Part shown: positions 45,061-56,000 of the stretch, piece after piece
Position numbering within the stretch: the first letter of the stretch is position 1
How the letters are laid out: each line of letters starts with the position of its first letter
From: Lactifluus volemus
Taxonomy: Eukaryota; Basidiomycota; Agaricomycetes; Russulales; Russulaceae
DNA: 64,000 nt
Assembly (NCBI GenBank): GCA_022376515.1
Contig: WTXI01000012.1
Coordinates: 682,001 to 746,000 of the forward strand
Direction: 5' to 3'
The notes under the pieces: generated by a model
Told to the model about the DNA's origin: nothing
Databases searched by the model: none
What the model saw: the letters and a program-made list of their open reading frames with translations, nothing else
Translations under genes and position numbers: made by a program

Positions 45061-47101
45061 ATGATGAAGGCGTTGACACTCCTACCCTTGCTCTACATCC
45101 CCACTCTTCTCGCGGCGCCAGCCACTGATGTCCAAATTGTTCTCAGTGAAACGGTTTCCGTAGCTGATACCTTACATAACGGTCTCAGTTGCTCTGAGGA
45201 GAATGGAGCCGTTCTCGACGTAGCGTACGACGGTACCAGTACAGACGCAAACAAGGCAGAGACTTGGTTTGAGGAAGGCAAGGAGTTTTTGAAGGAGAAT
45301 GGTCTCACCTGTATGTCTTCACCTTGGTGTCACAGTTTGCCATCCACTCAACTTGTACATTCTGTTCTGACCTGAAGATGAGCTGGTCAAACACTCGGCA
45401 TTGCCCAATCACCAGCTCAGGACAACCCAGCCCACACTTTGCGACCCATCTGTTAAACAGTATTCTGGTTACCTTGACATTACTGACGGAAAGCACTTGT
45501 TCTTCTGGTTTGTCACAATCTTAACACTCTCACTTCTTTGGTCCCTGATCTTTGATATCAGGTTTTTCGAGTCAAGGAGCAATCCAAGCAAAGACCCGCT
45601 CGTTCTCTGGCTCAACGGGGGTCCCGGTTGCAGCTCTTCCACTGGCCTACTGTTCGAACTCGGTCCATGCCGTGTCATCGACAAGGGAAAGAACACGACA
45701 TTCCACCCTCACTCTTGGAATGAACACGCCAACATCATTTTCCTTGACCAGCCCGTCGGTGTCGGCTATTCATACTCCTCCGATGGTTCAACTGTGAATA
45801 CGAGCCCGGTCGCTGGGCTGGATGTTTACGCGTTCCTTGAGCTGTTCATCACTCGTTTCCCAAAGTACGCCGCTCTCCCATTCCACCTTGCAGCAGAGAG
45901 CTATGGTGGTACGTACGCACCAAACATTGCATCTGTCATCCACAAGAAGAACAAGGAACTCGCTTTTGCACCCGTGCCAAAACTGGCCAAGATCAATCTT
46001 GCATCAATCATCCTCGCGAATGGCCTTACGGATCCGTACACCCAGATTCCCTCCGTTCCTGATTACGCCTGCGATGGTCCTTACCCGATCTACGATGACC
46101 CTGAAGGCGCGGAATGCAGGGCGCTTCGCTCAAAGGTCCCCACGTGCCAACGTCTCATCAAGACCTGCTATGACTATGAGTCGCGCTTGACTTGTGTCCC
46201 TGCGGCGCTGTACTGTTGGAGTCAACTCTTTGGTCCCCTCCAGCGTGGGTTATTCTTTTCAACAGCGAGCCCCCGGATTTAATCCCATACTTCAGAGACT
46301 GGCCTAAACTTATACGATGTTCGACGCAAGTGCGATCGTTCTGAGGATGCGGACGGGCCACTTTGCTACAAGGAGATGGGTTGGATTGAGACATGGATGA
46401 ACGATAGAAAGAACAAGGCCGCTCTTGGCGTGGACCCATCCAGATCGTTCGAGTGTTGCAGTACGGAGGTTAACCAAGCGTTCATGTTCCAGGGTGACGG
46501 CATGCACAACAGTGCAGTGCTTCTTCCTGAACTGATTCACGACGGGGTTCGTCTCCTTGTGTACGCTGGTAATGCCGGTGGGTAGTTTTTTACAGCTCAT
46601 CAACATAATTTGCTGCTGAATGTTCCCCACTTCCGGCTTTCTAGATATGATGTGTAACTATATGGTGCGTCCAATGACGCCCCACGAAAAGACACTCATC
46701 ATATTGATCATGACAAACCTTTTTCTAGGGTAACGAAGCATGGGTTGAGAACCTTGAAACCAGGTTTCACAAGGAGTTTGAGAGTGCACCGTCTATGAAA
46801 TGGATCCCTGCGCGCTCTGGTCGTGTCGCCGGTGAGGTCCGCTCAGCTGGCGGGAACGGTTTTGGCGCAGGTAATGTTACTTTTGTGAACATATTCGAAG
46901 CCGGGTTTGTCCTTCCAATGTAAGCGCTAAAATTCACATTACTGACTACATTGCTCCCTTATAGACATATGGTACCTTACGACCAGCCTGAGGCATCGTT
47001 GGTGGGTTCTTGGACTTCTCAGAACTGGTTTTTTCTCTTACCCTTTACCAAAGGATTTGTTCGTGAGGTGGATATCCGACACCTCTCTCACCTTGGACTG
47101 A
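45061..47101 (+). CDS. vacuolar serine carboxypeptidase (carboxypeptidase Y type, S10)
   Basis: Secretory-pathway serine protease that removes C-terminal residues, active in the fungal vacuole. Eight exons (45061-45310, 45378-45507, 45562-46244, 46296-46577, 46645-46664, 46729-46904, 46965-47001, 47054-47101) join in frame to 541 aa. Residues 1-19 form a signal peptide (MMKALTLLPLLYIPTLLAA), followed by a pro-region. S10 motifs are LVLWLNGGPGCSSSTGLLFE (oxyanion region), DQPVGVGYSYS, the catalytic Ser in AAESYGGTYAPN, the catalytic Asp in YAGNADMMCNYMGN (carried by a 20-nt exon) and the catalytic His in EAGHMVPYDQPEASL. No defect was found. It is single-copy and sits inside the NLR/M repeat island. 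Confidence 0.94.
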
Positions 47102-47814
47102 GGTGGCGCTTTCCGAGTCGCGGAAATGAGGCCTACTCAGTTCAGAATCTATCTCGATATTCTGTTTCGATGGCTTATTATGATCGACCTACAGTACCTG
47201 TATTGTATTCCTTGGTGGCTGCATGAGTGCTTATAGAACTTGAATTCGGGGACAACTCCCATGTCACGACGATAGACAGACAGTATCATGCGAGCTGATT
47301 CGGAACCTTTTCTGTTTCAATGAACAACTCACTTCAAACAATTATTAATAAAGCCTTTTCGCCCTGCGTAAACCCCGTCAGGGCGACCGCTGTGGCTCCG
47401 CGATGTCTTCCACGGCTTACACGCGTCGGGGCAGGCCAAGAATGAAGAGTTATGCAGTTCTATTCCAGCTGCGTCCAGCCATGTATTGCTGAGTAGGTGA
47501 CGGCACCAAAATCGACCACGTCACTGGAAGACTGAGTATCTCTGGTAATGGCACACCTGCTGTAAAACGCATAACAGAAATGTCAAAGAATATAGACAAG
47601 GAGGGGAAAAATGTAAATGGGAAGGCAGGTCTTTCAAGGTCGGTCGGCAAACGTTCAAAGTGCAACTTGGGCGGGTCCATGATTGCGACGCCTCGCAGGG
47701 TAGCATCTTCCGACTCCGATATCCGACTCCGATATCCGACTCCGATATGAACCACTTTCACCCTTTCACCACTAATACGACTCAAATCAGCACCAGCACC
47801 AGTTCGGCCATACT
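47102..47814. other. carboxypeptidase 3' end and left edge of the NLR C unit
   Basis: From about 47490 the sequence is shared with 22380-22640 upstream of NLR A (CACGTCACTGGAAGACTGAG and similar). At 47710-47748 the 13-bp word CCGACTCCGATAT occurs three times in tandem; NLR A and B have one related copy. Confidence 0.55.
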
Positions 47815-48168
47815 AGGATCTTGCATGCTAATGAGGTAAACAAAGCGTTGCATCGATTGAGTCCCCTAGTAAATGGTGCGGCGGCTGTCTGCGTTGGGCT
47901 CCGCGACAGCTCGGTATCCATAGCGCGGTCAGGTAGGGCTCATAGCAAATCTCCTGCTACATAGCACCTGCACTCTTTGTCGTTAGTGCTACAGCTCTTT
48001 GCAGAGCTGAGAATGAAACACTTTCCAAAACAATCGATTTTCAGGCTGTGCACCCTGAACGTTCCTGAACCCTAAGATCCTAGTAAAACTGCCACCCTTC
48101 TCGAGGCCTGATTCCCCGTCGCCCAACTACGTTCCAACTATTCCCCCCAGAGGTCAAGCTCTATACCA
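47815..48168 (+). promoter_or_regulatory. conserved NLR upstream region, copy C
   Basis: Third copy of the block found before NLR A and B. It has an extra ~30 bp near 48083-48103 (AAAACTGCCACCCTTCTCGA) that the other two lack. Confidence 0.55.
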
Positions 48169-51100
48169 ATGCCATCTCCTGGCTCTGGGTCCTCCTCAAC
48201 ACCTTCCTCTTCTAACTTTCACTTGATCTCCAAGGCGTTGTCCGACTATGCGAAGCAGACCGACGTAGATCTCACAAAAAACCCATTCGCCGACCAGTTT
48301 CACAAATGTGACTCTGCAGAGGCTATTTCTAAGCTACTTCAAAGCAGAGCAGAGGCGTTCAAATCTTATCGGGACGAACATTGCAAGTTGATCAAGTGCC
48401 TCAAACCCGTGTTCCAGTTCCTCCATGTATTCTCTTCCACCCTTGGCGAGTCCCATGTTCTCGTGAGCATCATATGCATCCAGTGGATCCCATTCTTATT
48501 ATAATATCACCCTTCAACCTTCAGGTACCATTTCCACCTGCAAAAGCAGTCTTTGTCGGCATTGATGTCCTCCTCCAAGTACGTATCTTCTTTTCCTCTC
48601 ATAGAATCCTTGTCATAGCTGGGTCAATCAGGCAGCTTCCGGTGTCAGTGCAAGCTATGATGCGCTTGTTCAGATCTTTGACCGTGTCGGCAATTTCCTC
48701 AAACGCCTCCAAATTTATGCCGAGATCACATTTACGCCTGAGGCTCCGATGATCAATATCATCGTTCAGATCATGGTCGAAATACTCTCGGTGCTCGCCC
48801 TAACAACAACAGAGATAAAACAGGGGCGTCTCAGTAAGCAGATGCTCCCCTAGTAAACTTTGTCATTCCTAGATCTTCTGCAGAGAAATTCGTTAAGAAA
48901 GTATTTCGAGAGAGCAAGATCGAAGCTGTCCTACAGAAGTTGGCCCAACTCACCGACGAGGAAACACGCATGGCCACCGCACTGACGCTGCGAGAGGTCT
49001 CAGCAAGCAATACAAAGGCGGCAATCAACGGTACGCGATACTTGCATCATTTCTTGCTTGACACCCTGAACTGTGGCCCTGTTAGATAGAAAGACGTCAA
49101 TCCAAAGTTGGCTTTCCCCTCCAGATCCATCGAAAAATCACATCACTGCGCGCAATCACTATCACGAAGGAACCACCACATGGTTTGTCCAAGGTGTCTT
49201 TGAGGAATGGAGATCGACAGGATCCCTGTTGTGGGTCCATGGTAAACGTGTGTTGCTGTCCGAGTTTCATTTCTAAACTGCTGATGGCTACCTATGACCC
49301 AATCACGTAGCGGGCTCAGGGAAGAGTGTGTTGTGGTATGTGTCGCAGCAATTACGTCATGCCAGTCTTATCGAAATTGTGGATCAGTTCCACGATCGTT
49401 GAAGCAACGGAAGCCGTATCCGACGCCGAGTCAGCCTTGATGGCATATTACTATTTCGATTTCCGAGATACCGCAAAGCAGGACATCCGTGGCCTACTCA
49501 CTTCGCTCCTTACCCAACTCAGCACCAAATCCGATCGCTTCGGCAGTATTCTTTCTGACCTATATTCGAAGCACGACTCTGGATCACGGCAGCCTGTTAA
49601 TCATGCTCTCCAACAATGTTTGGTGGAAATGCTGCAACTCCCAGAAAGTCCCAAAATCTATATTATCATGGATGCCCTGGACGAATGTCCAAATACATCA
49701 GGAGTCGAGTCCCCTCGCGAACACGTCCTGAAACTTGTAAACGAACTTGCCAGCCTACGTCTCACAACTCTTCGTCTATGTGTTACGAGCCGTCCCGAAT
49801 CCGATATCATATCTACTCTTGAGCCTTTGACTTCCCACGCTATGTGTCTTCAGGACCAGGCTGGACAAAAAGAGGCCATCAGCGACTACGTCAAATTCGT
49901 TGTCGACTCGGACCAGAGGATGAAGAAATGGAGAGTGGAAGATATAGAACTGGTCATTGATACGCTTGTGCGAAAGGCCGACGGAATGTAAGTTGTCAGT
50001 ACCACACAACCCAGCAAGTTGTTCATGTGACACATATAGGTTTCGGTGGGTTGCTTGTCAGCTGGAAATGCTACGGAAGTGCTTTCCAGCAAGTCTCCGC
50101 GATGCTCTGCATAAGTTACCCAAGACCTTGGACAAGACGTACGAGAGGATTTTGCTAGGACTTGAACCTGGAAACCGAGAATATGCCCATCGACTTTTGC
50201 AATGTGTTGCTGTGGCCGTTCGCCCTCTTCGTGTTGAAGAACTTGCAGAGGTTCTTGCAATTCACTTTGAGGCCGGAAACCCCCCAGAATACAATCCCGG
50301 TTGGTGCCCAGAGGATGCTCACGAAGCTATCTTATTCGCATGTTCAAGTCTAATCTCTGTGGTCAGCATCGATGGATTACGAATCGTCGAGTTTTCCCAT
50401 TTCTCCGTCAAGGAGTTCTTAACATCCGATCGCCTTTCCCAAGACCTCTCCCACTATCGTATATTCCTCCAGCCTGCACATACGACTCTCGCACAGGCCT
50501 GCCTCTGCGCGCTACTCCGACTTGGCAAAGTCGACAAGGACAGCATGATGAAATACCCTCTTTCCGTCTACGCCGCACAGCACTGGGTCGAACATGCTCT
50601 GTTCGAGAATGTGTCATCCAGCATTCAAGAACTTATGGAGCACCTATTTGACCCTGACGAGCCTCACTTCGCGACATGGGTGTGGATATACGACATCGAT
50701 CAACCCTGGGATTGGGTGAAACGTATGTCGAGCGAGCAGCCAATGGAACCCGAAGCAGACGCTTTGTATTATGCTGCGCTGTGTGGTCTCCCTGGCGTTG
50801 TGGAACACCTGATCTCGAGGTGTCCTCAGGACATCAATTCAAAGCGAGGCGCCTATGGCACAGCATTACACGCTTCCCTTTTGAAGGGTTATTTCGAGAT
50901 CGCACTGGTATTGCTTAAGCACGGTGCTGACGTGAATGCCCTTAACCAATGGGGCGTGAGCCCGTTGCACTTCGGATCATCGAGGGGACGTCGTGACATT
51001 GTAGAGTTTTTATTGGACCCGTACGCAAATGACAATATGCACAACAACTGCGAAGTCCCGATGAACGCACCATCGGGGAGTGGAGAATTAGAGGATTGGC

Positions 51101-53598
51101 GGCCTGGCGTACTGGATGTAAACTCACATGACGACGAAGGCTGGACCCCATTGGTGTCAGCTTCGGGAGCCGGCCATCGGAATATCGTGCAGCTACTACT
51201 CGACAATGACGCTGCTCTCGACTCCAATGACAACGAAGGGATGACCGCATTGGTATCAGCGTCAACATCTGGCCATCTGGATATTGTGCAGCTGCTACTC
51301 CAGAATGGGGCTGCTGTCAACTCCTGTGACAATAAAGGCTGGACCGCACTGAAGTCAGCTTCGCGATACGGCTATCGGGACATCGTGCAGCTGCTACTCA
51401 AGAATGGGGCTACTGTCAACTCCCGTAACAATGATGGCTGGACCGCATTGAAGTCAGCTTCGCGATACGGCCATCGGGACATCGTGCAGCTGCTACTCAA
51501 GAATGGCGCTGCTGTCAACACTCATGACAATAAAGGATGGACCGCATTGATGTCAGCTTCTCAAAACGGCCATCGGGGTGTCGTACAGCTACTACTCGAG
51601 AACGATGCTGCTGTCGACTCTTGTGACAATAAAGGCTGGACTGCATTGAAGTCAGCTTCGCAAAACGGCCATCGGGACATCGTGCAGCTGCTACTCGAGA
51701 ATGGGGCTGCTGTCAACTCTCATGACAATGGAGGCTGGACCCCATTGATGGGAGCTTCGTGTAACGGGCATTCGGATATTGTGCAACTACTACTCGAGAA
51801 TGGTGCTGCTGTCGACTCCCGTGACAATGAAGGGTCGACCCCATTGATGGAAGCATCAGCATCTGGCCATCTGGATATTGTGCAGCTGCTACTCCAGTAT
51901 GGAGCTGCTGTTGACTCCCCTGACAATGAAGGTGAAACCCCATTGAAGTCCGCTTCGCGATGCGGTCATCGGGATGTCGTTCAGCTACTACTCCAGAAGG
52001 ATGCTGCTGTAGACTCCCGTGACAAAAAGGGTTGGACCCCATTGATGTCAGCTTCGCAAAAAGGCCATCTCGATATCGTGCAGCTGCTAGTCAAGAATGG
52101 CGCTGCTGTCGACCCCAGTGACAACGAAGGCTGGTCCCCATTGATGGACGTTTCGATGTATGGTCATATGAATATCGTGGCGCTGCTAATTCAAAATGGC
52201 GCTGCTGTAGAGTCCTCCGATAATCATGGCTGGACTCCATTGAGGTCAGCTTCGCAATTCGGCCATCAAGATATCGCGCGACTGCTGCTCCAGAACGGCG
52301 CGGCCGTGGACACCGGCGACAATCAAGGTTTCGTTCCATTACATTTTGCATCAGGGGCTGGACATTTCGATGTTGTAAATGCGTTACTATACCACGACGC
52401 AACCGTCGACATCCGCTCCGTGCATGGAATAACTCCCCTGCACGTGGCATCTGCTGCTGGAGAACTCGGCGTTGCGCTCTTCTTGATTGAGCGTGGTGCA
52501 GACGTGAATTCAAGAGATGACCTGGGCCGGACTCTGTTACACTTCATAGCGGAATTTGGACACACCAGTATCGCGCAAGTATTACTTGACCCCGGCGCAA
52601 ATGTATACACACCGTGCGCAAACATGTGGACACCACTGCAGGTCACATCAGCTAGTCGTTATTCTGACATTTCCCAATTCCTCACCCAGCTTCGCGCTGA
52701 AGTCGAGGCCTATAAGGAGCACCTGAATGCTGTGTTTGTCCCGCCAACGCAACTTGATATTGCGCTTTCGCAGGTCCAATACCGACCAATCACAGAATTC
52801 AAAGATAGCGATGGTTGCACACCATTGCACGTAGCAGCACGAAATGGGCACCTTGATATTGTCAAACTTCTAGTCGATTCAGACGCAGATGTCTGGAATG
52901 GCGAAGCGATGACACCACTGGACGTGGCCTTTGAAAATGCGAAATGGGAGGTCGTGACATTCTTGGCGGAGCGGACGGGAATGGGAGACTTGAACATGTA
53001 TTATTTGGCCAGCGCACTGGCAGGCATGACTACGCTGGATACTGAGTCACAAGTCACGGACTCGGGTGTCATGAATCTATCACCCAGATTTGGGGAGAAC
53101 CCAACGTCTCTTGACGCCGGGAGGGCTTCGTTATTTACCGCATCCAAAGAGGGGAACCTCGACTTGGTACGGTCTTTACTCGGCCGTGGCGCAAATGTCA
53201 ATGAACAGAACCATGGACGTAAAGACACTCCGTTGCATGGTGCATCAGAAGAAGGAAGACTTGAAGTTGTGAAGTTGTTAATTGAACATGGTGCGGATGT
53301 GAATTCCCGGGACAGGCTTGGGTATACGCCGTTGCACTCGGCATCAGTCAGCGGAGATTTGGATGTCGTGCGGCTATTACTTGACCACGACGCCAATGTG
53401 GACGCAAAGAAGTATGACCTCAGGACTCCTTTACACATCGCAGTCTTCAACGACAATCTCGAGGTGGTCAAGCTGCTCCTAGAGCGGGGAGCAAATGTTC
53501 ATTTGCGGGATGATGAAGACAAGACGCCATACCAGCAAGCATTAAAGTTCGGCCGGTCGGACGTTGCCCGATTGTTGTCGGAGAATGGCGCTCATTAA
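48169..53598 (+). CDS. NLR C: Goodbye-NACHT-ankyrin, frameshifted in the Goodbye domain
   Basis: Third paralogue, exons 48169-48462, 48525-48578, 48632-49030, 49086-49247, 49311-49335, 49388-49987 and 50040-53598. Exon 3 is 399 nt, against 400 in B. In the C-run at about 48846-48850 C has one C fewer, so the frame meets a TAG right after KQMLP. Everything downstream is clean: P-loop GKPGSGKSVL, Walker B YIIMDALDEC, SRPESD, and one uninterrupted ankyrin exon with 12 near-identical units (51130-52317). Either this is a young pseudogene, the C-run is misread, or translation starts downstream to give a NACHT-ankyrin protein without the Goodbye domain. Confidence 0.85.
51130..52317 (+). repeat. 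12 x 99-bp ankyrin-coding array in NLR C
   Basis: Twelve exact 33-codon units, the longest array of the three. Units 3-6 are particularly alike (GWTALKSASRYG or GWTALMSASQNG types), suggesting local expansion. Confidence 0.92.
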
Positions 53599-53959
53599 GG
53601 TATGATCCAGCATGATTTCACTGACATGCTGCTGAAAGATCCATTCAGGCGTAAATGTTACTTCGATTCGATGATTGTACTAGTAGGGTACTGTACCACT
53701 ACAACCAGTCATGGATGGCTAGCACTGGTACAAGGTCAAATGACTCGAAAAAGGGTGTTATACTGTATTGGAACATTTGAACAAGTGGGAGGGGGGGAAG
53801 GATGGTATTTTGTATGATTGTCGTGGAAATACATGTTAATCGATCGTTAATCCCTTAGCTACGAGTGCACTCACTTCACATCCAAAGTCTTGCGCGTGAT
53901 ACAGTATCACGACAAAGGACACGACACACCACCGTGGCAAACACCTTGATACCCTCGAA
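53599..53959. other. conserved NLR 3' flank, copy C
   Basis: Matches the 3' flanks of NLR A and B up to about AAAGTCTTGCG (53885), then joins M-related sequence. No gene. Confidence 0.5.
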
Positions 53960-56000
53960 ACTGCCCTCAAAGTGCTGACTAGCGGTCATGGTCCGTGGCA
54001 CGCGATCCTTCAATCCACAAGGATGTTGGATTGAGAGAGAGAAGAGGAAACGTACCAGCTACGTAGAAGGACGAGGGTGCTCCTGGCCACCAGGTGGCAT
54101 TGGCAATCAACAAACCCTTGGAACAGCAAGTTGAAGAACATTCCGTCACGTCGTATGATATTCGGTTGAACATCTGGGAGCAATAACCCACACTCGGGGG
54201 TAAATAACAAGAGGAGGAGCGATGCCCATGCCTGCGCGTGGGAGGAGGGTCGTGATCGTCATGGAGTTCTGTAGCATGTCTGCGAGTGCGTCGCGCAGAG
54301 AGCCCTTGACATATGAGAGGATGACATTGGAGTTGACATGGGCGAGGGCCGAGTTGTGGATGTACAAGAAGTGAAAGTGGGTGTATGACGTCTAGTGTTG
54401 CGGGGGCTTGCGGCTATTGACAGCTTAGCCATAAGCCGGAGCTGGCTTATCCTTAGCCGGATGTAGCCGAGCCCAGGCTAGCCCCCATTTTAGTTAGACT
54501 GTACCAGGCTTCCAATCATGACTGAGCCCGGCTAAGCCTACCCGAAAGCCGGGGTTGGTCACATGATCGGTTCCAACCAAGACGTGGCAACCTCGGTGTC
54601 GCTTCCCCCCACTCGCTCTCCTCTGTTGCCACTTGCACGTCTCTCTGTCTGCCGCTGTGTGATGCTCTGTCTCCACCACTACCTGCCCTTTGGCATTGCC
54701 TCCCTCTCTCGCCTTGCTTGCCCCTGCCACCCTCTCGTCGCGGCCAATGCTGAGCATCCCAGTGTGTCGCTTTTTTTTTTTTTTTGACTTCTCTGACTGA
54801 CTTTCTTTTCTTTCCCTTCCATCCCTTTCATGATGGTAGGATGGTAGTACCAGCTCTCGTGATTTGCAACAGCTACAGCCTTTATCCCTCGTTCCTCAAT
54901 GCCCCCCCTGCCTTTGGTCATTACTATGGGGCCTTGCTCGGCAAACCACCCTGCATCTCGGTCTGCACCTGCTGTCCCCCCTCCTGGTGCTCTGTGCTTT
55001 TATCAGCACAGTCATCATACGGGAGCGGAAGGAGTGCCCCTCGTCACACCTCACATCTCACGGCTACGCAAGACCAAGTACATATCGCAGGACGATTCAG
55101 CGCCCGCACCGCGTCCCGCAGCTGCTGACATGTTCGTAGTTTCATTCTCCTTCCTGTGTACATAACTAACTTTCTTTTTATTGTTAGCCCAGGCCTATCC
55201 CCAACTACTCACAACTGAATCGAAGACCTGCCGCAACACTGATTGCGTTGAGCACACGCTATGAGACTCGTCATCGGGTGCTACCATCTTCCATAGTGCG
55301 ACATGCTATGGCTTCCGGAACTTGCTAAATGTTGTCCGGCGTGTCAGGTGTGCAGCAGGTGTGCAAGTTGGGTGAGGCACAGCAGGATGGCTGGTGGGCA
55401 GTCTATGGAGGGTGTGCTGTGACACCCGACCAAACCATGTCTGTGCCTTGTGAGATATTAAGTGCTTCCGTATGCGGATGGTGTGGGTGAACGTGTATGA
55501 GCTGTTCCGATTCAGCAAGAGGCCAGGCGAGCGTGGACCCGAGGTGCGCTTTCCCTGCGAGGGCACTATAATATTACATAATGAGTATGAGTATGAGACT
55601 AAGCCTTGACTAAGCCGGTGCTTAAGCTGAGGCTTAGCCTTAGCTAAAGGTTCCGGCTAAGGTGGCTCGGCTAAATCTGGCAAGCCGATGTCATGGCTAA
55701 AGGGGGCTCGGCTTCGGCTAGCTCTGGCTCGTCGAGCCCCACAACACTAATGACGTCATGGGACCAAGTTGAATGCTGGGGCAAATAAATAGATGGGCAA
55801 GATGACAGGACGACCTGAGACGATTATTGACCTGAGGGGAGGTGTGAAATGTGATGAAAAGGGGACTCACGAATGTGCCATTGATGGTAGATGAGCTTGT
55901 AGCCAAGCACGACGCCGAATATTCAGATGGTCCAGTGAGCAATGTAGGTAGCGGTAACCAAGACTTGTGCTAGAGGGCCATTACTTCGTATGGCATGTCC
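53960..56000 (-). pseudogene. M-family fragment M3, interrupted by a transposon
   Basis: 53960-54392 and 55758-55960 together match the membrane part of M1 (31500-32050) on the minus strand, including LIANATW and LLLSWYVSSSLSQ-like text. The tail region is missing: the NLR flank is joined almost directly to the membrane segment. The two parts are separated by the element at 54393-55749. Confidence 0.6.
54393..55749. mobile_element. 1357-bp non-autonomous hAT-like element
   Basis: Flanked by the perfect 8-bp duplication ATGACGTC (54385-54392, 55750-55757). Ends are TAGTGTTG and CAACACTA. The paralogous sites in M1 (near 31926) and M2 are uninterrupted. Both subterminal regions are full of GGCTAAGCC-type words, as is usual for hAT transposase binding. 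No transposase-like ORF was found inside. Confidence 0.88.

Noticed and set aside
26203..52317. Regular 99-bp repeats that could suggest a CRISPR or satellite array
   Set aside because: They are in-frame 33-codon ankyrin units within long open exons, in a eukaryotic genome.
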